Below, piece after piece: positions 53,585 through 61,793 of a DNA stretch of 64,000 nucleotides. Made by a program: the position numbers and the translations under genes. Source of the DNA: Chitinasiproducens palmae (GTDB taxonomy: Bacteria > Pseudomonadota > Gammaproteobacteria > Burkholderiales > Burkholderiaceae). Within the stretch, counting starts at the first letter, position 1. Every line of letters begins with the position of its first letter. Below the pieces are notes generated by a model. The model made no database searches, had not been told where the DNA came from, and saw only the letters and a list, made by a program, of their open reading frames with translations. The stretch lies in contig NZ_FNLO01000013.1 of assembly GCF_900095735.1 (NCBI RefSeq), positions 124,001 through 188,000 of the forward strand, in the 5' to 3' direction.

Positions 53585-55506
53585 GAGACCGCACCGCCGC
53601 GCACTGTCGCAGCCACTTGCTGGCCCAGCCGCCGTTCAACGACCGGCCTCCACGGCACCAGTGAAAAACCCAGACCGTCTTCGAGCATGACATGGCGGCC
53701 GCTGACTAGCATCACGGAGCGCCGATAGACACCGGCTACGCGCTGTCCGTCAGGCACCGGACGATGCACCAAGCCAGTCTCAGACGCCAAGCGCTCGCCT
53801 GCCTGGATCAACTCGCGCTCCCGCAGCGTCGCCAAGAGATCACGGCAGAAAGCGACGCGTTGCCCTCGGCGCTCGGCGAGTCCCTGCTCGACGAGGAAAC
53901 TGGCGCGCTCGCGTAGCGCGTCCTTCACCGCCGCGCCGAAGCCGACATTGCTGAATTCCAGACTTCTCATGAGCAGTTGGCGGTCCAGCCAGGTCGCGCC
54001 GACGGCGTTGACCTGCCATTCGATCGACAAATGCGATTTCAGTTCCACCGACACCCCGCCGCCAAGGCGATGCGCGTCATACCGACGGCCCTGCTGGGCC
54101 AGGTCGCCGGGGACGCGCCAGACGCCTTCCGCCTCGCGCGCCACGATGCCGGCACGGCGCAGGGCTTCGAGCCGACGCACATGCGCCGCGACCACCTCGC
54201 GCGGGTCGCGGTCGGACCGGGCCTGTCCTTGGGCGACGGCCAGGTGATGATCGGTGCGGTATACGCCGCCGACGGCCAGCGCGACGATGTTGCGGTCGGC
54301 GGCACGCAGGTCCGTTGCGCTTTTCACCGCCACCACGGCCCCGGTCGGATAGCGGTTAAGGTCGGCATGCAACGGCAACGCAACGTAATGCGCGTTGCCG
54401 TCGGTGCCGTCCACGATCAGATAGCCCTTGTCGTAAAGCTCGTCGGCCAGTCCCTTGCCGACGACGCGGCCGGTGACGGCGCGGGCATCTACGCCGGGCT
54501 GGAACACGGCCAGCTCGCGCTGCTGGCCACTCATCGCGCGTTGCATGGTGCGGATGATGTCGCCACGCTCGCCCATCGCCCGCAAGGTCGGCTCCGCGTC
54601 GGCATCAATGGCCCACGCGCCCCGCCGCAGCTCGGTCGCCAGCCCCATATGCTGCAGACGTCGCAGTCGGCTGATCAGCACCTGCCGCTGGCGTTGCAGC
54701 CAGGGTGCGCTGAAGCGTTCAACACGCACCAGACCGTCGTCGCCGGCCTCGCGCTGTAAGGTGCGATCCAGGCCGGTCCACCGCGTCTGATCGACTTCGC
54801 GCAGCATGGCACGCCGGATCTCCCGTTCAGAGCGTGGCCCCAGCCACTCGGTCGCCAGTTGCGACGCTCGCTGGCGCATTCCCTCGTCGATGTAGTCGCG
54901 GGAAACGACGAGGTCTTTGCCGGTGTCGTCCTTGCCGCGCAGGACGACATGCGTGTGCGGCTTATCGGTATTCCAGTGATCGACCGCGACCCACTCGAGC
55001 CGCGTGCCCAGGTCGGTCTCCATGCGCGCCATCAAGTGCCTAGTGTAGGTGCGTAGGTCGTCGAGCTGTTCGGCATCCTCCGGCGAGACGATGAACCGGA
55101 ACTGATGCCGATCCGCGCGCCCGCGTTCCTCGAATGCCCTTGTGTCCGCCTCGTCAGTCGTCGGCCCGTAAGCCTGCCCTGTCCCACCCTGGCGGTCGAC
55201 GCCCTCGCGTTCGATGTAGCGCAGGTGCGCAGCAGTGGAGCGCGGCCCTGCCTTTGCAAGATTGACCAGCCTCGCCTTGATCGTGACGCGCCGGGCGTTT
55301 GCCCCAAGTCCACGCGCAGCAAAGCGAGCAGCGACGTGGCCGCGCCCTAACCGGGAACCAGGTCGCTGGCCGACCTTGCCAGCCGCGTTGCCGAGCTTGG
55401 CGCCGGCCTTGTTGGTCTGGTGCAGCACCTTATTGATGAAGGCGTCGCCACGCTGCTTCGGCGCACCAGGCCGAACGCGGAATCGGTCGTCGTTACGGTT
55501 GCTCAT
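53545..55506 (-). CDS. Relaxase/mobilisation nuclease with DUF3363 (Tn4371 RlxS-like)
   Basis: This 653-aa relaxase has a basic N-terminus. The MOB histidine motif HTHVVL, near residues 184-188, supplies the metal-binding residues of the nickase. A long DUF3363-type C-terminal region follows, in which GLADELYDKGYLIVDG and GRDP-like stretches mark the family. It should nick oriT and lead the strand into the recipient. The ATG at 55506 is chosen, since the earlier frame reads through the traF-relaxase gap. The intergenic region upstream is the likely oriT site. Confidence 0.88.
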   Translation of the reverse strand: MSNRNDDRFRVRPGAPKQRGDAFINKVLHQTNKAGAKLGNAAGKVGQRPGSRLGRGHVAARFAARGLGANARRVTIKARLVNLAKAGPRSTAAHLRYIEREGVDRQGGTGQAYGPTTDEADTRAFEERGRADRHQFRFIVSPEDAEQLDDLRTYTRHLMARMETDLGTRLEWVAVDHWNTDKPHTHVVLRGKDDTGKDLVVSRDYIDEGMRQRASQLATEWLGPRSEREIRRAMLREVDQTRWTGLDRTLQREAGDDGLVRVERFSAPWLQRQRQVLISRLRRLQHMGLATELRRGAWAIDADAEPTLRAMGERGDIIRTMQRAMSGQQRELAVFQPGVDARAVTGRVVGKGLADELYDKGYLIVDGTDGNAHYVALPLHADLNRYPTGAVVAVKSATDLRAADRNIVALAVGGVYRTDHHLAVAQGQARSDRDPREVVAAHVRRLEALRRAGIVAREAEGVWRVPGDLAQQGRRYDAHRLGGGVSVELKSHLSIEWQVNAVGATWLDRQLLMRSLEFSNVGFGAAVKDALRERASFLVEQGLAERRGQRVAFCRDLLATLRERELIQAGERLASETGLVHRPVPDGQRVAGVYRRSVMLVSGRHVMLEDGLGFSLVPWRPVVERRLGQQVAATVRGGAVSWEIGRMRGISIG

Positions 55507-55954
55507 GGCGCGGTTCCATCCAAGACCGTCGCAGTCCAGCGGACGAAGCACGCGGTTTCGCCAACGCCGATGCGGCGTTGCACACCTTCGCGGCACGCTA
55601 CCGCCCCCTGGCGCGTGCCGCGCCACCCCCATGTGCAGACAACGTTTCCAAGCGGCCACGTGCCGCGACCTTTTATCTTGCCTTCCGCCTTTGCCCCTCG
55701 CTGTCGCTCCGGGCGTCGGCGGCCCGGCGGCGCTGCGCTGCTTGCAGTCAACCCGCCAGCGAACGCGCCAATGGCCGCAGGCCGGGCGCGTTCGACGCAA
55801 GATGCCTGCACACTGGACGGCTGCGCCCGATGTTGCGCGAGGCGCGGCGCGAATGCGCTCGCGCTGCACGCGCGACGACACGACAGCAGCCACTGGAACG
55901 ACACGTCCGATGGCACAATGAGAAGCACGACAACGTGCAGCGAATCGGCGGCCG
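55507..55954. other. traF-relaxase intergenic region, candidate oriT
   Basis: This 448-bp stretch has no supported gene, although GC-rich open frames exist. It lies upstream of the relaxase gene, a usual place for oriT. TATCTTGC at 55674-55681 resembles the IncP nic core YATCCTGY in 6-7 of 8 positions, but the adjacent inverted repeat expected for RP4 is not obvious. I regard the nic call as tentative. Confidence 0.3.
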
Positions 55955-56554
55955 TCATGGGCGTGTCTCCAACCAGAGCGGATGCGCGACGCCGATCACG
56001 ATGGATGCGCTGACCGGGCCGAAATACCGGCTGTCGAACGATGCCGGATTGGTCACGCTCAACAGGAACAGCTCGCCCGGTTCGAGGCGGCGGCAAAGCT
56101 GCAAGGATGGCAGTGGCCGGCCCAGCCGGTCGGCAGGCAGCGCGGCGGCCGCAGGGACGCCGTCGATGCGTACCTGCCCGGCGACGATGCAAACGTGTTG
56201 CGGCGCGACCGCACCCACACGTTTGAGCAGCGGAACGTGCGTCGGCAGGTAGCCGCGCTGCGCAGCGAGCGTGGCGGCCGTGGCCGAAAGCGGCACCAGC
56301 ACGATGCTGTCCACGGACAACGGACGTGGCAGCGAGGCAGTGTGCGAGGCGAACGGTTCGATGCGATACCAGCCGACCGGAACACTGTCGGACGGGTTGT
56401 AGGTCAGGCGCGGCAGCGGCGACACGAAAGTCGCCCAGGCCAGCGCAGCGAGGCCGACGGCGGCGAAGCCTGCCAGCACGATGCGAACGCGCAGGTGCGA
56501 GCGAGGATGCGGCGCGACTTCGTGCGTGCATAGGGTGTTGGATTGGAACGTCAT
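55955..56554 (-). CDS. traF: Conjugal transfer peptidase TraF (S26 family)
   Basis: This 199-aa membrane-anchored S26 peptidase matures and cyclises TrbC. It has an N-terminal helix near 23-42, the catalytic Ser57 in SDSVPVGWY, and Lys111 in PLLKRVGA. The ATG overlaps the DUF2840 stop. The order DUF2840-traF-relaxase is that of Tn4371-like ICEs. Confidence 0.9.
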   Translation of the reverse strand: MTFQSNTLCTHEVAPHPRSHLRVRIVLAGFAAVGLAALAWATFVSPLPRLTYNPSDSVPVGWYRIEPFASHTASLPRPLSVDSIVLVPLSATAATLAAQRGYLPTHVPLLKRVGAVAPQHVCIVAGQVRIDGVPAAAALPADRLGRPLPSLQLCRRLEPGELFLLSVTNPASFDSRYFGPVSASIVIGVAHPLWLETRP

Positions 56555-57096
56555 GGCAGCGCCCTTCCAGCCAGCCAGGCGGCATGCCGCTCGGCGGTGT
56601 ATTCGGGCAGCGCCAGACGGTTGCCCAGCGTGCGCCAGTACGCGGGCGACACGTCGATGGCGGTGATGCCCTGCGCGTCGATGCCGTCGATGCGTTCCAG
56701 CACGGCACGCACCGCGTTTTCGCCTTCAGCGTGCAGCAGCAGGCGTGCGCCGGGCCGCACGCCAGGGATACGCTGCATGTCGTCCAGCGGCGTGGCGGCT
56801 TGCATCACCATGAGCTGCCAGCGGATCGTGCCGTAGTCGTTTGCTTCCCAGCGCACGCGGCAGAACATTGCACCCGGCAGGAACACCGCGCAGCGCCGCC
56901 AGCGGTCGAGCCGCAGCGTGCGCACCGGTTCGCCGAAACGCAAATACAGCTTGAAGCGCGGTTCGATGTAGGCGAGCGATACGAAGGTCAGCGGCACGTT
57001 GCCGGCCTGGCCGGCGAGCGTCGAAAGCGAAGGCGGCGGCGCAGCAGCCGGTGCAGCCGTCGCCGCGTGAGCGGCAGGCAAGGCAGATGCGTTCAT
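56551..57096 (-). CDS. DUF2840 family protein
   Basis: This 181-aa DUF2840 protein is recognisable by its central NDYGTIRWQLMV segment and C-terminal YTAERHAAWLAG. It occurs between the RHH gene and traF in this ICE family and has no known role. The start ATG overlaps the RHH stop. Confidence 0.88.
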   Translation of the reverse strand: MNASALPAAHAATAAPAAAPPPSLSTLAGQAGNVPLTFVSLAYIEPRFKLYLRFGEPVRTLRLDRWRRCAVFLPGAMFCRVRWEANDYGTIRWQLMVMQAATPLDDMQRIPGVRPGARLLLHAEGENAVRAVLERIDGIDAQGITAIDVSPAYWRTLGNRLALPEYTAERHAAWLAGRALP

Positions 57097-57356
57097 GGCA
57101 GGTTCTCGGTGCGGTTGTCGGGAAACTCCCGCTCCAGCAGGTCGCGCTGCAGTTCGGCCACGGTGACGCCCTGGCCGAAGGCGGCGATCTTGATGCGCGC
57201 GCGCAGCGCGGGCGTCACGTCGAGCGTCAGGCGAGCCGTGTAGAGGTCGCCTTTGTTGAGCGCATCGGCATCGCCCTGGCGAATCCACGCCTCGGCATGC
57301 GAATTCGCGGGTGGACGTGCGCCGATGCCGACGCGCTTGCTGCGCGGGCTGCTCAT
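57093..57356 (-). CDS. Ribbon-helix-helix protein downstream of parA
   Basis: This 87-aa protein has a C-terminal RHH-like segment (ARLTLDVTPALRARIKIAAFGQGVTVAELQRDLL). Its ATG overlaps the parA stop. By position it could be the ParB/centromere-binding partner or an operator-binding repressor of parA, but the RHH fold is the only evidence. Confidence 0.75.
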   Translation of the reverse strand: MSSPRSKRVGIGARPPANSHAEAWIRQGDADALNKGDLYTARLTLDVTPALRARIKIAAFGQGVTVAELQRDLLEREFPDNRTENLP

Positions 57357-57991
57357 GTCGGCCACCGCAGCAGTTCATCGGCGAGCGCGGCGATCTCGCG
57401 TGCGGCGGCGCTGTCGGGCGCCGTCTCGCGGGCGAGCCGGCCAGCGGCCACGCTGTCGGCGAAGACGATGCGCTGGCGCACGTCGCTGCGCAGCGCCGGC
57501 AGCGGCTGTTCGGCCAGCGATCGCCGTGCTTCCCTGCCGATGATGGTGGTGCTGACGCGCCGATTGATGACGAAGGCCGCGCGCAGCGCAGGCCGGAACA
57601 CCTGTGCCTCGCGGATCAGCGCCACCATCTCGGCGCTGGCCCACAGGTCATACGGGCTGGGCTGCACGGGAATCAGCACGCGCTCGGCCGCCAGCAGCGC
57701 GGAGCGCGCCAAGGGGGCGATGCGCGGCGGGCCGTCGATGATGACGTGATCGGCGCGGCGGGCCAGCTCCGGCGCTTCCTGATGCAGCGTCTCACGGGCT
57801 AGGCCCACGGCGCTGAACAACCGTGGCAAGCCCTGCTGGCTTCTGCGCTGCGTCCAGTCCAGCGAGGAACCTTGCGGGTCGGCATCCAGCAGGATGACGT
57901 GCAGGCCGCGCATCGCCAGCTCGCCCGCGATGTGCGTGGCGAGCGTGGTCTTGCCGACACCGCCTTTCTGGTTGAGGAACGCGACGATCAT
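57353..57991 (-). CDS. parA: ParA-family partition ATPase
   Basis: This 212-aa ParA-type ATPase has the deviant Walker A KGGVGKTT at 9-16, an LDADPQGSSLDW segment, and DGPPR. It should segregate or stabilise the excised element. The ATG at 57991 is used, because the frame upstream is not ParA-like. It begins an operon with the RHH gene, DUF2840 and traF, all with overlapping ends. Confidence 0.92.
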   Translation of the reverse strand: MIVAFLNQKGGVGKTTLATHIAGELAMRGLHVILLDADPQGSSLDWTQRRSQQGLPRLFSAVGLARETLHQEAPELARRADHVIIDGPPRIAPLARSALLAAERVLIPVQPSPYDLWASAEMVALIREAQVFRPALRAAFVINRRVSTTIIGREARRSLAEQPLPALRSDVRQRIVFADSVAAGRLARETAPDSAAAREIAALADELLRWPT

Positions 57992-58072
57992 GGCGCGGCC
58001 CTCCCTGCTGAAAAGCCGGGCCCGCCGTGCCGTTCTGGAGTTGTCCATCGAAACGGCGCGCTTCTACTAAAA

Positions 58073-58101
58073 GTTAGAGATCTATAGTTAGATAAGTTAG
58101 A
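58073..58101. repeat. Three GTTAGA direct repeats upstream of parA
   Basis: GTTAGA occurs at 58073-58078, 58087-58092 and 58096-58101 in an AT-rich patch 82-110 bp before parA. Spacing is 14 and 9 bp. This may be an operator or centromere for the RHH protein. Confidence 0.4.
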
Positions 58102-58143
58102 GGGGCCGCAAACCCTTGCCGTTACGGGCTTCTCGGCGTTTTC

Positions 58144-58208
58144 GTACTCCTGATAGCACGAGGGTCGTACTCCCGATAGCACGATACCCGGTACTCCTGA
58201 TAGCACGA
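58144..58208. repeat. Three iteron-like 18-bp direct repeats next to repA
   Basis: Copies at 58144-58161, 58167-58184 and 58191-58208 read GTACTCCTGATAGCACGA, with one C-for-T change in copy 2. The start-to-start distances are 23 and 24 bp, about two helical turns. They lie just beyond the repA stop. Phased repeats beside a replication initiator are typical of an iteron-type origin, so the element may replicate when excised. A nearby TTATCCCCG (about 58233-58241) resembles a DnaA box. Confidence 0.7.
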
Positions 58209-58232
58209 GGCCGTCCACACCCTTTCCCGCAG

Positions 58233-59114
58233 TTATCCCCGTGCCGTGGACGGCACGGGCCGGAAAGTCAGCAGTTCCAGCCTTTCGCCCGGCATCGGCT
58301 CGATGCCCAGGACGTAGCCGGGCAGCGACTGACGTGCCACCAGCACGCGCAGTTCGTAGGCGAAGTCCGAGAAGCGCGCCGCGCTGCCGGACTTGCGGTG
58401 CAGGTGCCGGAAGTCGAATTGCCAGCCGTGTTCCTGCCGCCCGCCGTGCTTGCGTACCAGGCGGTACAGCCACCGCTCGATGCCGCCCTTCAAGCGGAAA
58501 TAGGCCGGGTCGATGGTCAGCACCAGGGCGGCGTCCAGCACGCCGGAATAGAACCAGTCCGGCAGGATCAGCTCGATGCCCAGTGGCGTGCCGCTGGCGT
58601 CGGCCAACTCGCGCCATTCGTTCACCCACGAAAAGCGGTGCAGGCGCCGCTCGATGGTTTCGCGGATGGAGGTCGCCACGCTGGTCGATTGCAGCCGGTC
58701 GAGCGCGGCTTTCAGGCGCTGGTAATCGTTGAGGGACGTGCCGCGCCCGATGAAGCGCAGGATTTCATAGGGCGTGGCGTGTATCCAGCGCGACGCGCGA
58801 ATGCCTGCGTCGCGCGCCTCCACGATCTGCGAGGCCGCCCAAATCAAAACGTCGGCATCCCAGATCGTGGCGATGCCGTGCTCGGCCGAGCCTTCCACAC
58901 GGATGGCGATGTTCCCGCTGCGGAAGTCGATCGGCGCCGTGCGCCGCGACTTCGCCAGCGAGAAGAACGGAAAGGCCATCAAGTCCTGGCTGTCGCGCGG
59001 CGCCATGCCGTCGGCCGGCAGCGCGCGGAACAGGTCGAGCTGTTTCCGCTGCTGCGATCGCTGCCCCGACGGTAGCGATGGGCTGGACGTGACGATGGCC
59101 ACCGGCGAGCCCAC
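58233..59114 (-). CDS. repA: RepA replication initiator protein (RPA family)
   Basis: This 293-aa RPA-type initiator begins with a Ser/Gln-rich segment and contains PFFSLAKSRRT, an IWDADVLIWAAS helix, and the FIGRGTSLNDYQRLKAAL winged-helix region. Similar proteins serve Tn4371-type ICEs. The GTG start is 2 bp after the HTH gene stop. The iteron-like repeats lie downstream of its end. The last codons carry a palindrome that could form a hairpin. Confidence 0.88.
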   Translation of the reverse strand: MGSPVAIVTSSPSLPSGQRSQQRKQLDLFRALPADGMAPRDSQDLMAFPFFSLAKSRRTAPIDFRSGNIAIRVEGSAEHGIATIWDADVLIWAASQIVEARDAGIRASRWIHATPYEILRFIGRGTSLNDYQRLKAALDRLQSTSVATSIRETIERRLHRFSWVNEWRELADASGTPLGIELILPDWFYSGVLDAALVLTIDPAYFRLKGGIERWLYRLVRKHGGRQEHGWQFDFRHLHRKSGSAARFSDFAYELRVLVARQSLPGYVLGIEPMPGERLELLTFRPVPSTARG

Positions 59115-59116
59115 AA

Positions 59117-59401
59117 TCAGCGGCCATCACGGTAGTCGCCCGCGTGACGCTCGGCGTATTCCGGATCGGACGTGGTTTCGTAGCTGCGCTGGTCGGCCCA
59201 GGCATCGAGGTCGGCCGCCGCGTACATGACGCGGCGGCCGAACTTGCGGAACTTCGGGCCGCCGCCGATCACGCGCTGTTTCTCCAGTGTGCGCGGCGAC
59301 AGCCGCAGGTATTCGGCGGCTTCGTCGTTGGTCAGGTAGCGTTGGGGCCGCACGGGCGCAGCGACAGCGGCGGCGGCAGGCCGCAAGGGAGCGGGTCGCA
59401 T
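59117..59401 (-). CDS. Excisionase/AlpA-like helix-turn-helix protein
   Basis: This 94-aa protein has a MerR/AlpA-type DNA-binding helix (RYLTNDEAAEYLRLSPRTLEKQR, then GRRVMYAAADLDAW). It resembles excisionase-like proteins and is coupled to repA, so it could regulate replication or excision. ATG 59401 has a GAGGA site; the longer frame would use TTG. Confidence 0.82.
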   Translation of the reverse strand: MRPAPLRPAAAAVAAPVRPQRYLTNDEAAEYLRLSPRTLEKQRVIGGGPKFRKFGRRVMYAAADLDAWADQRSYETTSDPEYAERHAGDYRDGR

Positions 59402-59476
59402 GGGATGGTCCTCGATCAAGCCCGGTCACACCACGCGGCCGGATAGAGGCACTTTCAAGAAAGCAAGGCTTCCTGC

Positions 59477-60274
59477 TCAGGGACGTTTTGCGGGGGATGC
59501 AGCGCGTCCCTGTGCAATGGGCGGAAGCTGTGCAAGGCGGCGGTAGCCACCGCGCATCAGCGCATCGCCCCGGCGCACCAGTCGCCGCACGCGGGCGCGC
59601 AAGGCGCTGTCGGCGTACCAATCGTCTGCGACTGCATCGGCGCCGAACAGCCCTTCAGCCACGTCGCGCAAGGACGCGCCCGCGAGGGTGCCGTCGAGCG
59701 CCTGGAGCGTGTTCAACTCCAGCAACGCAGAGGGTGTCGGCCGCGAGCGCGCCGTTCCGGCTGGCGCTGCATCGCCAGCGGCGGCCAGCTTGTTCAGTTC
59801 GGCCGCCAGCGCCTGATAGCGTCCGCAGGATGCGGCGCAGGCGCGAATGGCATAGGCGTAAGCCATGCCGTCGGCCAGGCCGGGAGCGATCACCAGTCGC
59901 AGGTAGCAGCCCGGCCAGCGTGTCAGCAGCAACAGGCGCTTGCCGTCGTGGATCAGGCGTTTCTCGCCGGGAATGCGCCAGAACGCGAAGGCCACCGCGC
60001 CGGGCGGCGGGTCGGCGTCCGAGTAGAGCTGCACAACGGCATCGTGGTCAGGGAACCAGGCCGGATGTGCATCGCGCGCATCCAGGGCGGGATCTTCCAG
60101 CAGGCGCAGGCCCCAGCGCCCGGCGGCCTCTGGCCGGCGGCACCGGCGCAGCCAGTCGCGGCGGTAGTCGGGATGGCGACGCAGGTATTCCCACGCCAGC
60201 GCGGGGCCGTCGAGATGCAGCGTGTAGAGATACGCGGCGGTCGGATACCAGTGTTCGGCGCTCGGGTCGGCCAT
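59477..60274 (-). CDS. DUF2285 family protein
   Basis: This 265-aa protein has an N-terminal YLHLDGPALAWEYLRRHPDYRRDW region and a C-terminal DUF2285 domain (LRDVAEGLFGADAVADDWYADSALRARVRRLVRRGDALMRGGYRRL). It is common in Tn4371-type ICE backbones and may be a regulatory protein. It is cotranscribed with the HTH and repA genes, 75 bp upstream. Confidence 0.88.
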   Translation of the reverse strand: MADPSAEHWYPTAAYLYTLHLDGPALAWEYLRRHPDYRRDWLRRCRRPEAAGRWGLRLLEDPALDARDAHPAWFPDHDAVVQLYSDADPPPGAVAFAFWRIPGEKRLIHDGKRLLLLTRWPGCYLRLVIAPGLADGMAYAYAIRACAASCGRYQALAAELNKLAAAGDAAPAGTARSRPTPSALLELNTLQALDGTLAGASLRDVAEGLFGADAVADDWYADSALRARVRRLVRRGDALMRGGYRRLAQLPPIAQGRAASPAKRP

Positions 60275-60610
60275 GACGCAACCTCCTGTCGTTCAGCAGG
60301 AACGTCGCCACAGATTCCGGCGTGCGGGAGCTATCGAGTCGCCATCAAGTCGTCATCGAAATCGGGATCAGCCGTAACTGCTGGTATCAAGACCGATTGG
60401 CTGCGGGGCATTGCGGAAATCGGCTGAATGCGACGGCTGCGCCGCTACAAAAATGGCGCGCAGCATGGAGCACCGTGTAGCAGCCCACGCCAAAGATCAT
60501 GACTGTTTGCAACAGAACGCAGCGCTTGGGTGCAACAGTGCGGATTCAGACTGTGCAGGGCTTGGGCAAGACTGAAATAGTCAGAGTGCGCCGTCGTTGG
60601 CTAGGACTGC
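60275..60610. other. Intergenic region without supported gene
   Basis: These 336 bp between the DUF2285 start and the DUF2958 end have no recognisable coding frame or strong repeat. They presumably hold the promoter of the DUF2285-repA operon. Confidence 0.4.
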
Positions 60611-60960
60611 TCAGTCGGTGATCGAGCCGTTTTCCTCGGCCAGCCGCAGGTACTCCGCCAGCAACGGCACCGGCTGGACGTAGCGATCGCGCATCACCGG
60701 CTGCTTGCGCGGCCCGACGATGGACGCCAGATCGGACAGCTTCACATGGCACAGGCCGGGCGCATGCCTATTCCCACGTCGATCAATCCCCATGCCGTAT
60801 CGCCATCGGCCGGGTCGAGCGCGGCCAGCAGCCAGGTCACATGCGTGTCCGGCGTGAACAGACGCACCGCGGGCAGCGGATCGATGGCTTCGCCAGCGGC
60901 GCGGGCCTGGCCGTGGGGCAGCAGGCGGGCGCAGTTGTCGTCGGTGATGAGTGGATTCAT
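60611..60960 (-). pseudogene. DUF2958 gene with frameshift
   Basis: The first part (from the ATG at 60960) reads MNPLITDDNCARLLPHG and onward to LIDVGIGM, the start of DUF2958. The family continuation VKLSDLASIVG and the C-terminal AEENGSITD occur in another frame, ending at 60611. The frames switch near 60760, consistent with a single missing base. The break could be real inactivation or a sequencing indel. Confidence 0.8.
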
Positions 60961-61147
60961 GGCGATTCCCTTCGGCAGCGCAAATCCACCGAACCGTGAA
61001 AGCGCAAGCCATCTCGGCGGATTTGGGCATGAACACGATTGAGGTTCCGTGATTTCACGCCTTTGAGGAAAGCCGCTAATGCGGATTTCCGTAGAAGCAC
61101 AAAACAGTGAGATTTCTATGGATGAGTTACATATCACGTGGCTTTAA

Positions 61148-61519
61148 TTGTGCCGAGAACCGACGCTACTGTTCGTGCAGAAGCGTTCCGTCCAGCCTGG
61201 CCGACCGGCGGGCACCACGACACGCGACGCCGAGTTGGCTCACGCCTTCGGCGCGGCAGTGCCTGCGCTGCGGACGGAGCGTGGCATCGCGCAGGATTCG
61301 CTGGCGCACCTGGCCAGCGTCGAGCGTTCGCATATGGGCAAGATGGAGCTCGGCGAGCACATGCCCACGCTGGCGCTAATCTTCAAGATCTCCGGCGCGC
61401 TCGAATGCAGCACGGCGGTACTGATGAGCGAGGCTGAAAGCCAGCTCGCAGCGGCGGCCAAGCATTCGCGGCGCCGGACTCGTCCGACGCAAGGTGGCTT
61501 TGGGCGTCGAGAGGACTAG
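61148..61519 (+). CDS. XRE-family transcriptional regulator of the ICE
   Basis: This 123-aa protein has a Cro/CI HTH (LRTERGIAQDSLAHLASVERSHMGKMELGEHMPTL) and is divergent from the DUF2958 gene. No ATG fits: the frame opens at a TTG (61148), and a GTG at 61175 is an alternative. Similar XRE regulators occur at this position in Tn4371-family elements. Confidence 0.75.
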   Translation: MCREPTLLFVQKRSVQPGRPAGTTTRDAELAHAFGAAVPALRTERGIAQDSLAHLASVERSHMGKMELGEHMPTLALIFKISGALECSTAVLMSEAESQLAAAAKHSRRRTRPTQGGFGRRED

Positions 61520-61793
61520 GTCAGGCGCGGCAGGGGTGTATTCCTAGAAGCTAGTGCCAAGTCGCGATAAAAAGCATCTGCGGCAACGGTGGAGAACGAC
61601 CCCGTCCCCGTCGTTCACGCCGCTGCCCTACTTACGACCGTTGACGGACGTTGACTGGGCATTCGCCGACGCAAATTCTTACGCCGCTCATCCTCTGATG
61701 CGACGACTCAGGAAGTAAATACAATAGCTGCTTTGTTACGGAAATTGGCCCTGCTCGATTGTCGGCCTTGGCGAGTTCAAAAAAGAGGAAACA

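Noticed and set aside
58239-58260. Hairpin at the end of repA as a terminator
   Set aside because: The palindrome lies within the last codons of repA, so it is not downstream of the gene and may reflect coding constraints.
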